Of a stretch of DNA of 64,000 nt, positions 1-11,000 are shown in pieces (the stretch's first letter is position 1; each line of letters starts with the position of its first letter). The notes under the pieces were generated by a model that ran no database searches, was not told the DNA's origin, and saw only the letters and a program-made list of their open reading frames with translations. The translations under genes and the position numbers were made by a program. This DNA comes from Conoideocrella luteorostrata (lineage: Eukaryota; Ascomycota; Sordariomycetes; Hypocreales; Clavicipitaceae): contig JASWJB010000200.1 of assembly GCA_032433595.1 (NCBI GenBank), forward strand, positions 1-64,000. The letters run 5' to 3'.

Positions 1-138
1 CTTAAGTAACTGAAGCTTAACTTTAACATAAGCTCTGTGTGTTATTATAATAATATAGTGTCTTTCCGGACAGTAGTACGCACGCGGCAGCCACAATAAG
101 CAATCATCACTCATTCACTCACTACCATCCAACTCACA

Positions 139-501
139 ATGGGAACCACTTCAAGCACTGCGACTAGACAATACAAGGGCAGCCTTTTTCGCCTTACAAG
201 AGATAGAAAGGATCTTCAAAACCGCTACACAATTGCGTTGGCTAACAGCAAGCAATTTTATGCTGCTATTCATAAGCCCGGCGTTCAGCCTAGCCATAAA
301 CAGGCCACGGACACTAACCTTGCCCATAGAAGCACGCGACAAATCCACTCTTGGCAGCACACAGAGCGGGCTATTGCTGGCAGTCAGGAAGCCCCGAATC
401 TAAGTCAGCGGCAATACAATCTAAGGGTTAATGTTGGGGACCTGGATCTTGAAATCATGGTTATCATGGCGTGCATAGCCATTTATAAAACTTCAGAGTA
501 A
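139..501 (+). CDS. Hypothetical 120-residue protein
   Basis: An uninterrupted frame of 120 codons begins at an ATG preceded by a CT-rich leader and an ACAATG context, which is a plausible fungal start. The product is basic and Gln/Ser/Thr-rich in its first 90 residues and ends in a short hydrophobic stretch. I recognise no domain. It is unusual in this block for having no internal stop, so it could be a small real gene, the first exon of a longer one, or a chance frame. Confidence 0.3.
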   Translation: MGTTSSTATRQYKGSLFRLTRDRKDLQNRYTIALANSKQFYAAIHKPGVQPSHKQATDTNLAHRSTRQIHSWQHTERAIAGSQEAPNLSQRQYNLRVNVGDLDLEIMVIMACIAIYKTSE

Positions 502-2290
502 AATCGAATATATATGTATCCCGTTGATGCAATACAAATCGGCCCTCAAGCTTTCCATAACCGCGGCGTGAATATACTAGTACCTTGTCAGAATTAAAGC
601 TTAGGATCCTCCATGAACACCAGACAACAACAATGGTGTACCAGTACCCCGGCAAGAAAAATAAAAAATTATGTAATAATGGGCAATTCACAACTACTAG
701 TTATGGAACAGCGCTAGTAACAGTAGTGGTGCGGCGCGGGACGGCCTAAGCGGAGGGCTACTGTTATCTAGGAGCTGCTGGTAAGTAAAGAAGTGGAGGA
801 TACTAGTACTTCACAGGCGAGTTGCTACCACTATAAAGTTAACACTAGTACCACACAGCGAATTGTTACTGGCACTAGTAGGTTACTGGCACACCTGTCC
901 AATTGGCTCCTGGCAACCATGACATGCTGGTAGCCTCTGAAATAAAGTTACCAGCGGCGCCTTGTGGGCTGTGCTGTAGGTGCTAGTAAATACGGAATGG
1001 CGGGTACTGGTAGAGCCTGATGGAACCCCCCCACAAGTAATGCTACCAGTAGCACACCCTCTATAAATTAGTGGAGTAGGGATGTTGGTTTCCAAGGCTA
1101 CTAGTAATTAACCGTTCTCCAATTGTCAGCGACCTTACCTTCTGAGTCTATTTTGTTGGTTCTGTAAAATGTCTTCGCCTAAACGCCTTTTGCTACCAGT
1201 ACACACTCTATACCCTACTAGGAGAATTGTGGATATTTCTCGGAGAATAGCTAATTTAATGTATCACTTATTAGTTTAGGGATAGCAGAAAGCGGATAAA
1301 TTAATCCGAAATAGGACAGAGATAATATAAATTATTTCTTTCCTGATGGCTAAATGTGAATAGTGCAGAAGAGACTTCGACGGGGCACTCTAGCTCCTCT
1401 CACGGCAGCCGGGGTAGCTCTTGCGGCGCTCACTAGAGGAGCTAGAACTCCGGCGACATTATGACGACCAATGGCTCCTCCTGCGCCTTCCCTCCCGGCT
1501 CTCTGATCGCCTCCCTCCAATATAACGCGACGATTGACGACTTTCGTGAGAAGACTTAAGCTTGTCCAGACTGTCAGAGCTTTAGTAGTTGCACCTTGAT
1601 TTATGTGAGCGGTCTTCGGCCCTTATAGCTTGTTGGTGGCATAAGCACACGCGAAAACGATAGAGAGTTTGAAGAGTGTTATATTTGTGATTGCTTAAGA
1701 TATGATTTAAACTGTCTTACTTTGGAAGTTAATAGAACTCTTTATATACAAGAATTTTAAGTGTTCTTGTTTTAGAAACAACGGAATTAAGCGCCTAGCT
1801 ATTCGCAAGGCGTTTCCCCTTTTGATACCTAAGCGCTTATAGACATCATTTCCCCTTGTGTATTCAGTAAGCAACACATCAGGCTCTATAGACTTTTGAC
1901 ACATAAGAGCCCCCTGTGCTGATTTCACTAAAATAAGTTTATCTTTAAAATTAATCTTTATTCTCCACCATAACTATACCACTCCCTCTGTTCCACGAAG
2001 CTCTGCACTAGCTTAAGTATAGCGACCTTAGACAACCATAGCCTACGATCTTATTATATAATTTAGTGATCTTTATAAAAAGTTTTAATCCTTAGAACAG
2101 CTTTTATTGTCTTCTGTATAATATAAGATACAAAACATACCAAGAGCTTACAAACATATTTCTAAGTCTAAACGGTCGTGGCTATACGTACTGGCCAGAA
2201 ACATGGAATGCGCGGCTCGCATATATCGCCAAGCGACAAAAGTAAGTGCTTGCTTGTTTAGAAGAGTAATATTTTCTAACGTCCCATGTG
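502..2290. other. Stretch without a clear gene
   Basis: No convincing gene was found. At 1,380-1,560 the minus strand reads as an Arg/Ser-rich segment (runs of RRS and SSSS) with TAA/TAG/TGA breaks, possibly a remnant of an RS-type protein. At 1,707-1,928 the minus strand has an open 73-codon frame of unknown family, rich in Lys, Arg and Leu. From 2,000 to 2,200 the sequence is very AT-rich. Confidence 0.3.
700..1200. repeat. Degenerate repeat with ACTAGTA and GCTACCA/CTATAAA motifs
   Basis: The word ACTAGTA or CTAGTAA recurs at least five times between 800 and 1,110. A second motif, GCTACCA followed within about 10-25 bases by CTATAAA or CTATACC, recurs near 825, 1,035 and 1,190. Spacing is irregular and copies are diverged, so this looks like an old tandem or nested repeat rather than a coding sequence. 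No period can be fixed by eye. Confidence 0.3.
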
Positions 2291-2291
2291 A

Positions 2292-2960
2292 AGAGTTACC
2301 ACGCTTGTGGCGTATCTGTTTATTGGTCTTGCTGCAGAGCTACAGCGGTGGAAGTATACGCAGCCTATCTAACGTCATGAACAGCAACTGCAAGATCTTT
2401 GTGTCGAGAATCTCAATTCGACCAATGCGGAGGTCATTGTGCCGCAACACATTGTCGCTAGCTTGTTAATAGACACTAATGAGATCGGGGTTTTTGGGTT
2501 TTAATACAGCGTAGGCGGACGTCGGGATGGTACTATGGCCTACACAACTTAGGAGCCGCCCTTTGACTTCCGAGTCATGACCTTCCAACAGCTGATGACC
2601 CATGTGCCAGGATCACAATACGCTGGTAGTTTGAGAATCAGGTTCACGGGGCCTGGATTTTACATGCAGATCAAGGCATGTAACGACAATAACTTTAACA
2701 GAGTAAAGGTGGAGCTAAATAATCAGGCATGCCGACTCATCGTCACGCGAGAGTGCCTGTGGGACAACTTGCATATGTACATTCAGATAACAGTCATAAA
2801 AGACGGCCGGGTAGCAAACCTTTGACCCTAAGGGAACTAAAAGTAGACTTCGCTCAATGCTTAATACTAAATGTTACTTCTCTGCATGATTTTGCTCTGC
2901 TAAACAAGGTGATTATCCCTGTTGGGGCTGTGCCCGCCGTGTATTGGCTTAAATAGGAAG
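2292..2960 (+). pseudogene. Decayed gene of unknown family
   Basis: One frame reads as continuous protein from about 2,292 to 2,820, broken only by TAA (codon after YTQPI), TAA (after EIGVFGF) and TAG (after MAYTT). It then shifts frame near 2,810 into a second open stretch ending in VPAVYWLK at 2,956. A hydrophobic segment (LVAYLFIGLAAEL) lies near the start. Stops replacing probable Gln or Trp codons fit C-to-T and G-to-A decay. I do not recognise the family. The open segment 2,577-2,825 starting at an internal ATG is probably only part of it. Confidence 0.4.
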
Positions 2961-3688
2961 TGGTAATAGCACAGAAGAGCGGGGACACCGGAAAACGAAG
3001 AACAGTGCCACTGCGCGCAGCGCATGCGACCGGAAGGACGTTCGTAAAACCTGGGCAAATCCCCGGCCATCTCAGCTGCTAGTTCGCTAACTAACTCGGG
3101 CGTCGACTTAGGGCATAATTAACTGTTCATAGCATGTCATTAGCGCCCACTTAGCCGGACCATACCGTTGGTAACACGCTATGTTACCCAAAGCCAGGGA
3201 TAAACGCTTTTAAGAGGACACGACCGACTTTTAGAGGAGACGAGATTTTGTAATTCCATGAATCACATTTCACCCAAGACGCCACATTTTGTTGGTTCTA
3301 TGAGTTCTGCATGCAAATAAATTTTTTTTTAGTATTAAATCTATAGTACTAGGTACTTTTAATCATAGCCATAGCCATAGGAACTTTTGCTTCTCGCAGA
3401 GTTTGCGATCCACGCTATTGCATCCTAATTCGGACACCCCTACTCATGTGATCCCCATGCAGTGTGATCGCAGTGCCGCTTGATCGATGTCTGCACCTCA
3501 TCGTCTTTAAATTTCCGTTTCTGACCCGCTTATACTTTCTGACAGGATGCCTTATCCGAAGGACGTTCTTGCCCTAACGGGACAATGGGTGGTGGCAGCA
3601 GAAGTGGAGACGGAGTGTCGTCGTCGTCTGCTGACTCCGTTTTTACATTTTTGAACAGGTAGAAAGGACTTGCCGCCTGGCCTGCCGC
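2961..3688. other. Stretch without a clear gene
   Basis: I see no supportable gene. The sequence holds AT-rich patches (3,300-3,390, including a run of nine T) and a GC-richer patch at 3,440-3,620 without protein-like frames. Confidence 0.3.
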
Positions 3689-4085
3689 TTAAGATAACGA
3701 ATGCTCCAACCATGGTGCGTTATCGATGTGCAGTGTTATTGTATGGTGTTCTTCCCCGCTGAGGTATAAATCTGCATAGATGGCCAAAAATGGATCGGGG
3801 CACATTAACGGCGTGTGGGGGAAGAAAGTGAGCGATATTCTTGGGTTTGTGCTGGTGTCGACAGTTTGCGCCTGCAACTCATCTGTTTGGCCTGGCTTTG
3901 GTGTGGGGAACCAGAGAAGTATTTCGCCATCCTCGTCTGTGAAGGACTCAAGAATTGCGATGCTGCGGTGCGCTTAGTCTCTGCATTGTAGAATCACATG
4001 GACGCCTTGTTGCCCCTTGTGCAATGCGTCAATGACTTTACAGGTAAAAGGTGCTATTTTGAAGCTGGTGATTGGAATTTAAAGT
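3689..4085 (-). pseudogene. Decayed gene of unknown family
   Basis: On the minus strand a single frame reads from about 4,075 to 3,689 as good protein sequence, including the segments ILESFTDEDGEILLWFPTP and HHTITLHIDNAPWLEHSLS before a terminal TAA. It contains one internal TAA near 3,975 where Gln would fit (CRD-stop-AHRS) and another TAA upstream near 4,085. The segment after the internal stop has about 95 uninterrupted codons. No domain is recognised. Confidence 0.4.
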
Positions 4086-4524
4086 GATGCTGTCTTAAAT
4101 ATTTTATTGATGTATAGATAAAAGAGTGAACCCAACTTGTAGTATTTATCTTAATTCTATTTGGATTATATCGCTAAATTTCTGATAAAAACTTATTTTA
4201 GTTCTTAACATGAAGTGAAGCTCTTCCAGGCATCTGATTTTATATCGTTATTGGCTCCGGTTTATTTTAAAAGCAGAAGCCGGAAAGGATTTTAACAAAC
4301 AAGACCAAACGGATATTGCCGGTTCTTTAATTAGAAGGTGCGCGGCGCGCAATGGTTCCTATTCCGGGCACCCGGCGCTTAAATCACGGTTGTTCATTAA
4401 GCTTGTACGCCTCGATGTTCAATAAAATAAGTGGATTAAAAGATAAAGCTATTGCATTAACCTGTCTAAAAACTAAGAGGGGATAGATAGTGTAAACCCC
4501 ACCACACCTAACCACACCCCGAGA

Positions 4525-4905
4525 CTACTCCGTGATCACTTCAGCGGCGGACGCCTGCTGCGTTGCCTCTACAACCGTCTCCTGATACTCTTCAAAAGTT
4601 AAGCAAATTGTTTTAATGACTCGAGCTAATCCACTATCCTGCTTTTTAATGTAATGCTTATACGCAGAGATTTGTTTGCGCAGTGCCTTGTTCTTGTTAT
4701 CCGCTTCGTGAATGGATTGACATAGTGCGATATTTTGGTCTTTAAGCTGAGCCACTTGTCGTTGAAGTCCCTTTATCATGTCTTCGTGCTTTATACGTTG
4801 CCTTGGAACGGCTAGAGGTCGAGGCGCCATGGGGTAGGCCGCGTTGTTGCGCAGGTTCGCCTCCAGTGGCAAGGCTGGAAGTCTTTTAGTGGTATAGTGT
4901 GCCAT
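4525..4905 (-). CDS. Small coiled-coil protein
   Basis: This is a complete 126-codon frame with its own ATG and no internal stop. Residues 1-40 are Pro/Arg-rich. Residues 42-95 form a strong heptad-like coiled coil (MIKGLQRQVAQLKDQNIAL and NKNKALRKQISAYKHY), and the tail is Glu/Ala-rich (TQQASAAEVITE). It lies next to two other small coiled-coil genes (5,107-5,683 and 7,207-7,722), both of which carry nonsense codons, making this the best-preserved of the group. No family is recognised. A structural or DNA-element-associated role would be a guess. Confidence 0.5.
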   Translation of the reverse strand: MAHYTTKRLPALPLEANLRNNAAYPMAPRPLAVPRQRIKHEDMIKGLQRQVAQLKDQNIALCQSIHEADNKNKALRKQISAYKHYIKKQDSGLARVIKTICLTFEEYQETVVEATQQASAAEVITE

Positions 4906-5106
4906 AGCGAGAAAATTAAGTGGGTAGTTAGGGATGATAATAATAGCTCTGGCACATGGGAGGAGGTATATAGAGACTAAAATAGCGTGGCACTATATTT
5001 TAAATTTAACCGTTCTTGCACTAGAGGCAAACAAAAATAAACCCTAACCTAACTAACACTATAGAGTTACACTAACTTCAGATTACAATGTTCATGCAGC
5101 TCTAGT

Positions 5107-5683
5107 CTACGTCCTGTGTGCAGATCTAGTGGTTCCTCCTTCTGCAGCTGCGCTGCTTCGTGCCTAAACATCCGTTATGCCGAGAGACTCACCAAGAACG
5201 CGCGCCACTATCTTCTCGGTAAAGTCTTGGATATATGCCTTAAGCTTAGTCATGGCTGCAAATACACCCTTGACGCTTGCCATGCGAGTAAGCATGCTGG
5301 TGATAGAAACATCCAGATCGCGCATGGTCCTGTTTCCAACCTCGACTGTTTGTTCTAGACTTTCAATTCGCGCCCTGAGTTAAAGAAGCACCCTAGAGAA
5401 TGTCAGTACGCAGATTCCATTATTTCCGGAGCCTATGGTGTCCATACTATCTTAAATCGTCCTGCGGAGTCGCTCTAGGACATAGATCAAACCGGTTGTG
5501 GACGGTCACAGGCTGGACAGACTGGTATAGCCTATTTGCAAGACTGCCAGTGTCTGGACCAAACCAGGCAGCTTTAGCATTAAGAGGATTTGGGACATTG
5601 AAAGAAGGAAGATCCGGCTGCGACGCAGCCGCAGCTGAAGAGTTGTTCTTTTGAATTGGCCGCAATTAGCTGCCTGTGGGCAT
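5107..5683 (-). pseudogene. Small coiled-coil gene with three nonsense codons
   Basis: Starting at ATG 5,683 the frame reads MPTGS, then TAA at 5,666-5,668, then about 72 codons (RPIQKNNSSAAAASQPDLPS onward) up to about 5,445. A GTATGG donor and a CTCAG acceptor near 5,374 would join this to a coiled-coil exon (ARIESLEQTVEVGNRTM, MASVKGVFAAMTKLKAY). That exon has a further TAG after SLGITDV and ends at TAG 5,107-5,109. Each internal stop sits where Gln would fit, as RIP of CAA or CAG predicts. The intron is inferred. Its neighbours at 4,525 and 7,207 are of the same general kind. Confidence 0.42.
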
Positions 5684-5985
5684 GTTGAACAGCTCAGACC
5701 TGTGAAAGTTAATGAAGGACATCTTGCAGTGGATGAAAATAGAACAAAAATACAGAGTAGCGTGGAGCTTTGATGTTTTGTATGGTAGCAATTAGCATTG
5801 AAATGTCAGACCTTAAGACTCTGGACGAATTTTCGAGCCACGGATACTGTCTTACTTATAGAAGTATTAAAATACAGGTTTAGTTGGCCGAGGTCAGAGC
5901 TTACCACGAGTACATAATGACGTGGATAGCAGCCTTTGCCTGACTAAAGACGCTAACTCCAAAATACACAACCAACAAGTACAAC

Positions 5986-6981
5986 ATACACACCACTACT
6001 TTTATTCTTTTCTTGACACACCTGCTCTGGCTTGCCGGCGCTATCCAGAGTATCTGCCTAGCGTCACCAAAAAATTTGCTAGAGGCTGGGCAGTCGGTCT
6101 TATCGGCGCTGTTAGTTCATCCCTGCCAGCTGCCGTGCCTATCCACTAATTGTTCTACAGTGTCTGTGCGCCGCAAGCCACAAGATGCGAGGCAACCATG
6201 AACTTCGTCAACACTTCGTTTCTCCCCCTGCGCTTTAACTTCTCCACTATACAATGTGATGGCCAGCAGATCGCTACGTTCACTGTTCCGGGAGATATTC
6301 CTAATGGGGAAGTAGAGGTGACCTGGTAAGCGCCGGCCTACCGGATTCAGCCGACACTACATACATGCTAACGTAACAAGGCAATGCGCGGGGTTCTCTC
6401 CCTATTGTCAACAGGCAACAATAGCAAATGGCATATCTAACCCCACCATGCAGCTTGAGAGGGAGGCGCAAGTTGGATGCATCACAGAGCGCCTGCGGAC
6501 GAGCAGTTCCCTAACGACCCAGACAGGATCCGCCGGCATTACGATCGAAACAATGGTCAACGTCTTAACGGCAACTACAACCACCTTTCCCCGGCTGCCG
6601 ATCACTTCCACAACTACAGCAACTATTGCACCTGGGCAAAGAGAAAGTTCAACAACCACAGCCGGGTCCACAACAATTGGGACCATAATGACCAGGACCG
6701 TGACCACCAAAAGCACCAACATGGGCAAACCAACAACTGGCACCTTAACCTCACTAATCCAGACTGTAGATTCCGTTAATGTGGGGTTAGCTCCGTCGAA
6801 CGTGATCGAAAGCACTGTAGTGACTGCGCCCGCGGTCGCCTTTACGAGCAACAAAGTCTTTAAGAGTACAGCCAGCGAAAGGAGCAGACCTCTCACTAGT
6901 TCTATAGTGGTCACATTTCTGACCACCACCCTGATTAGGACAGTGGCGGGTGCTTGTGCGACAGGGACAGGAAGGGAATAA
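5986..6981 (+). CDS. Ser/Thr-rich secreted protein, start codon apparently lost
   Basis: Three exons keep one frame: about 5,986-6,110, 6,161-6,325 and 6,381-6,981. The introns are 50 nt (GTTAGT, branch CACTAAT, CTACAG) and 55 nt (GTAAGC, branch GCTAAC, ACAAG). The first exon encodes a typical signal peptide (TTTFILFLTHLLWLAGAIQS). The middle carries a Cys-containing fungal surface-protein-like region (CDGQQIATFTVPGDIPNGEV, TWQCAGFSPYC). The last 180 residues are Ser/Thr-rich and probably O-glycosylated. At the expected start there is ATA (5,986-5,988) instead of ATG, which a single RIP-type G-to-A change would cause. The first remaining ATG (6,198) would give a 242-residue protein without the signal peptide. 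No GPI site is clear. Confidence 0.48.
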
Positions 6982-7206
6982 GAACTAGTCTTATATATAT
7001 TAGTCTAATACTAAGTAGCACTTATGCAAACTGCTTCTGTAGACTAGCTTTACACATTCAATCTAATCCAATTTATCTTCGATTAAAATCACTGAATTCT
7101 TGCTTTAAGACCTTCTTTAATCATGCGTGACCAATCGTTGCCTTCTCCCTAACCCAGAAAAACAATAGAGAGTGTACGTGGTTTAACTAATCCGCGCCGG
7201 GACGCA

Positions 7207-7722
7207 ATGTCTGGCATCAAGCTTAACCTCAAACCGCAAAGCACTGAGTCGACTAAAGGTTGCCGAGCAATCCATGCACTTTAGAGCGCGGATCTTCTTG
7301 CCCTAAACTTACGAGTTTTTAATTCTGAGTCAGACCTGCGTAAGGTACGGGAGCAGACCCAGCAAGTTAACCAACTTAAAGAAGACATCAACAAGCTTCG
7401 ATCCAAAGTGAATATTTTTGAAGAAAAGATCCAGAAGCTAGAGAGACTATTCGAGGATCAGAGGCTTAATAACCGCGAGTTACGAATCACCTTAGGCAGC
7501 GAGACACGCATTATCAGGGACCTCATGCACCAGATGATGGCGGAAGTTGACAGACTCAAGGATAAGCAGGTATAATTACCATTGCTCTTTGTTTATTTGT
7601 GTAATAGATGCTAACTAAGCTCGTAACAGGTGCCAGAACTGTGCAAAACGCCGTTGAACTCTCCTACCGCATCTAATAATGGCACGTTTAGTCCCGCGAC
7701 TCCGACAGCGATAGAATGCTAG
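7207..7722 (+). pseudogene. Coiled-coil gene with one premature TAG
   Basis: From ATG 7,207 the frame runs 121 codons to 7,569. A 60-nt intron follows (GTATAA, branch TGCTAAC, AACAG; 7,570-7,629), then 31 codons to TAG 7,720-7,722. The only defect is TAG at codon 26 (7,282-7,284), where CAG would be expected. Residues 40-115 are a long coiled coil (VREQTQQVNQLKEDINKLR, KIQKLERLFEDQRLNN), followed by a Pro/Ser/Thr tail. Exact splice signals and preserved frame show that this was a real gene. The family is unknown. Read-through or a sequencing error could restore it, but one RIP mutation is the simplest cause. Confidence 0.5.
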
Positions 7723-7887
7723 GGACCCGAGAAGTCGGGCGCAGCCCGCGATGCGTGATATCCAAGCTCAATGCTCCCTTGATCCTCCTCCTTACCGAAA
7801 TCAACTAGTCTGAGCTTCACCGGTGAAGGATACATATGGGTCTAGAAGTAGTTTAGCAGCAGTTTATACACTTGTTTAATTACAGCG

Positions 7888-8253
7888 CTATACCATTTGA
7901 TCCTGTGATGGTAGAGCGAAGTCATTCGAGTATTGCTAAATCTGGTTGTTGCGCTTGCTGCGTACACATATGTACACGTTTACCTCGCAGTCCGCGTAGA
8001 GCTTATGTGCCTTTTTTAAGAAGTTTTGTCTACGTTTGGAGAAACAATTATTTTGGTTTTTTTGGATCCGCTGTATGTCACCAATAGTGCACTGCTTCGG
8101 CGGTTGTGTTAGCACGGGCGGTTTGCAAGGAACATGATCACTGTATAGCTGCGCGAGTTCCTGGCCGACGAATGGCACGAACTTGGTGTAGCATCTAGGA
8201 AAGGTTAACATGGTTTTAATTGTTAAATTTTTCCCTAAGGCTTTTTGCACCAC
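7888..8253 (-). pseudogene. MADS-box-like gene remnant
   Basis: The minus-strand frame encodes a MADS-type DNA-binding core: QNNCFSKRRQNFLKKAHKLY followed by ADCEVNVYICVRSKRNN. It matches the familiar pattern of a basic region, KRR, Phe-Leu-Lys-Lys-Ala, then a hydrophobic beta-strand region. An in-frame TAG (7,936-7,938) follows RNNQI and the frame continues (QYSNDFALPSQDQM) to TAG 7,888-7,890. About 70 residues precede the box, more than usual, with possible intron signals between. MADS proteins are transcription factors. This copy is broken. A second MADS-like remnant lies at 13,887-14,711. Confidence 0.45.
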
Positions 8254-8289
8254 TCACTGGAGACACGTTATAGTAACTGTGGTAGAGTG

Positions 8290-8968
8290 TTTAGTGCTAT
8301 TTGTAAATAATGCGATCTATCCTTAGACTAAGAGCTATTTTATTCACCTTATAAGTTAAATTTTAGTATAACAATAAAGTTACAACTACTTACTTAGACG
8401 CTTCGCGTCTAAAATTAGTCTACCTAATAGCGTGCGCTTAAACACATAACTAAAACAAGACAGCGATAAAGCTGTGTTTCCTGATTCGGACAGATCATTG
8501 CATGCTCAGGGAAGTTATACGCGGTAAAACAGTTCTTGCTTTAATAAAACTTATTTTTATTCTAAAAATGCTAAAATTACGAATTTTCGTCTAGGGCTAG
8601 TGGTACTTTGTCTTTCGTATGTTAATCCAGCCTGTTCAAAGAATTTCGTCGTCATTGTACAGCACCATGTTTTCTAAAGACAGCGGAGAGAACGAATCTT
8701 TGACATCTATACTCGGGATCTGCAAATCATTGGCCGGAATGGTATCTCTAGGAATAGTTTGTGCTAGGATTTATGCTTGCTGTGATGGCAATGCCGAACG
8801 CAGCCAGTTGGGACTTGCGATGGGCGGGGCCAGCTCTGCTAGCTGCTTTGCATCTGATGGTTGTTGCTCGTCGCTCCTACCCGCAGTCGCAGGGTCAGCG
8901 GAGTGGTCTGGCTCTTTTTACTACTGTCTTTTGTGCATAAACTTTTCTGCACCCGTGATATTTTCCAT
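8290..8968. other. Stretch without a clear gene
   Basis: AT-rich sequence from 8,290 to 8,600. From 8,619 to 8,972 the plus strand has an open 117-codon frame rich in Ser, Cys and Ala with no recognisable domain, abutting the convergent DUF3723-like gene. I do not support it as a gene. Confidence 0.25.
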
Positions 8969-9844
8969 CTAATCTGAATCCTTGTGCGCTAGACGTCGGT
9001 TGGGGTGTTTATCTGGAACCCTCAGATCGTCAGAAGCTAGAGTGGCTTGAAAACTGGGGTTGTGGTTTTGTAGTGTAGGAAGAGTGGTTAACGAGGAATT
9101 TAGCTCTACCCCACCCATACTCTGATCAATACCTTCAGACAGTATTGGTGGCACTATGAAAATATTCGAAGAGCGAGTTTCGGGGATATCAGGCATGGTT
9201 AAGCTATCCGAGTTTAGTCTATCATTATTGTTTTGACGTTTAAGCTCAGCCGTGCGCTTAAGTCCACTTGGCTTCTTGGTCTTCTTGGTCTTTGCATCTA
9301 GTCCTTTTTTCTTCTGCTGGAGTGCTGTGGTTTCTGCCTCAGGTGATTGCTGGCTGTTTGCATCCAGTCTATTTCTCTTCTGCTGAGGTGCTGTCGTTTC
9401 TGCCTCAGGTGACTGCTTTCTCTTACGGATAATTGGGCCTACGGTTGGAGCCATGGGTGGTGACAGAACCATAGCTATTGACGGAACAGTGGACGGTGAT
9501 GGAACCGTAGCCGATAATAGAACCGTGGCGAATGATGGAACCTCGGGCTTCCCACCAAAAAAAGCTTGTAGAATACTGCTCTGCACTCGTATTTCTTCGG
9601 GCTGATTTTCAGTAGGTATTGAGAATAACTGAGGCATGAAGGATAAGTGAAGTAGAACGCGAAAGCCAGCCAGGCATGGCTTTCCGCTGCGCCAGAGCCT
9701 CCTTGTCGAAGATACATTTGGATCCGAGTTCAAAGGCTTAACTGGTGTTTGGCATATAGCCTTAATATTTTTGTTCGTAAACCCCAGGGCTTTAAGTGTG
9801 TGGCACAAAAAACATAAGAACCTAGGATCAAGCGTGCTAGCCAT
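8969..9844 (-). CDS. C-terminal part of a DUF3723-like protein, uninterrupted 291 codons
   Basis: This is the longest open frame in the left block. It opens with DPRFLCFLCHTLKALGFTNK, continues with FMPQLFSIPTENQPEEIRVQ and SSILQAFFGG, and resembles the C-terminal region of fungal DUF3723 proteins (LCF-LGF helix, LPQL motif, aromatic strand ending in FFG). The second half is basic and low-complexity, with two 26-residue repeats around SPEAETTAPQQKR and a nuclear-localisation-like KKTKKPSGLKRTAELKR. The ATG at 9,844 directly follows AAAATAG, so it may be an internal exon start. It is probably the last exon of the gene whose middle lies at 10,304-11,000. Function is unknown. DUF3723 genes are recurrent Starship cargo. 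Confidence 0.45.
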   Translation of the reverse strand: MASTLDPRFLCFLCHTLKALGFTNKNIKAICQTPVKPLNSDPNVSSTRRLWRSGKPCLAGFRVLLHLSFMPQLFSIPTENQPEEIRVQSSILQAFFGGKPEVPSFATVLLSATVPSPSTVPSIAMVLSPPMAPTVGPIIRKRKQSPEAETTAPQQKRNRLDANSQQSPEAETTALQQKKKGLDAKTKKTKKPSGLKRTAELKRQNNNDRLNSDSLTMPDIPETRSSNIFIVPPILSEGIDQSMGGVELNSSLTTLPTLQNHNPSFQATLASDDLRVPDKHPNRRLAHKDSD

Positions 9845-10303
9845 CTATTTTGTTTTATCTAGGTCCCTTAAAGGCCCTTTGGGTAAGAGGAAAGGGAAGT
9901 ACCTTAAAGAGGTATTCAAAGCCTGCAGTATAGTAAAGTCAGGGCCTAGCATGTCCAATGTGTGCCTAATGTAACCATGATCAAGTTCCACGGCATTAAT
10001 GCTGCTATTCTAATCTTTCTTGAGGTTATCTATTAAACTTAAACAAACCTTCTTAATCTTAGCTATTCTGCTCTCGCGTGGACAAACCTCTACGTGCTTT
10101 TCCAATATTTTCGTCCCAATAGTTAAATACTTCATGTCTTCATGAAATATCTAAATGCTTAGGATGCAACCTTGAATTGCCAGAATATTTTGTTTCAATC
10201 GGTCTCGCACAGCAATTGCTTGTATATTTGAGAAAAGTCTGCTGTCTTCGAAAGCCTTGCATATCGTTGATTTGTCTTGTGGATCCCAGGAAGGTGCCCT
10301 GTG

Positions 10304-11000
10304 CTAAAGGATCTTGACGGACTCCGCATCAAACAGATGCAGCTTATCTTTATGCCTGGCCATTATCGCCATTGAGCTTGTTTTGATATGCCGCCAGTAG
10401 TTGACGACGAGCGGGTCAACACGTGCTGCTAGGTGTTTGCCCCAGTTGCCTAGCTGGAGGCCAGCCCAGTGGCCGGGAATACAGAGCACGTCATCTATAG
10501 CACTAACTATATCCCCATGCTCTAAAAGGGAGCCCAAGTTTTTCCTTTTTGGCCCCGAGAGCTTGTCCATCCACGCTTGGGCGACCGAGACCCTGTTCTT
10601 CCACGAACTTGTCATGTAATATCGTATATTCCGGTAAATAATCCCATCGGACAGTTGACGTGGCTGTACTGTCATGATGGTCAGTAGCTATCCAAAAAAA
10701 AAAGAGGTCCATCGTGCCAGTCATAGCTCACATGGTATGCAGTGCAATTTTACATTGCAAAGGTAATCTTGTCCGAGAGACGCTCTGGCTCTTTCGATAT
10801 CAGCACAGCTGGCCGCGTAGTATACTTGATGGTCCTTGACTAAAGGGGTGGATTCTGCATCAATTGTGGCGTAAAGCTGCTCGGATAAATAATTCAGGCT
10901 GCGTAAAATAGCATCTCGGGTTTCCGGGGTTATTCGAACCAAGACAACATTATCCCGATGGCGAAGGTATTCAGTATAATCGGTTAGAAGAGAGGGTTAG
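10304..11000 (-). pseudogene. DUF3723-like middle region, decayed
   Basis: A minus-strand frame (about 10,998-10,730) reads VVLVRITPETRDAILRSLNY, EPLVKD-like text and CADIERARASLGQDYLCN. After a probable intron a second frame (to TAA 10,304) reads SWKNRVSVAQAWMDKLSGPK, LLEHGDIVSAIDDVLCIPGH and WAGLQLGNWGKHLAARVDPL. The pattern of a W-KL-KRK helix, an AID-IPG-WAGLQLG core and a helix ending in NYWRHI matches my memory of DUF3723 proteins. The donor is uncertain: a GTAAAA site gives a phase-0 join, while the better GTGAGC site shifts frame. No ATG was found upstream and TAA stands near 11,000. The call rests on visual similarity. Confidence 0.38.

Noticed and set aside
6408..6929. 173-codon minus-strand frame rich in Val and Leu
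   Set aside because: It is the shadow of the Thr-rich third exon of the secreted protein on the plus strand, which has supporting introns.
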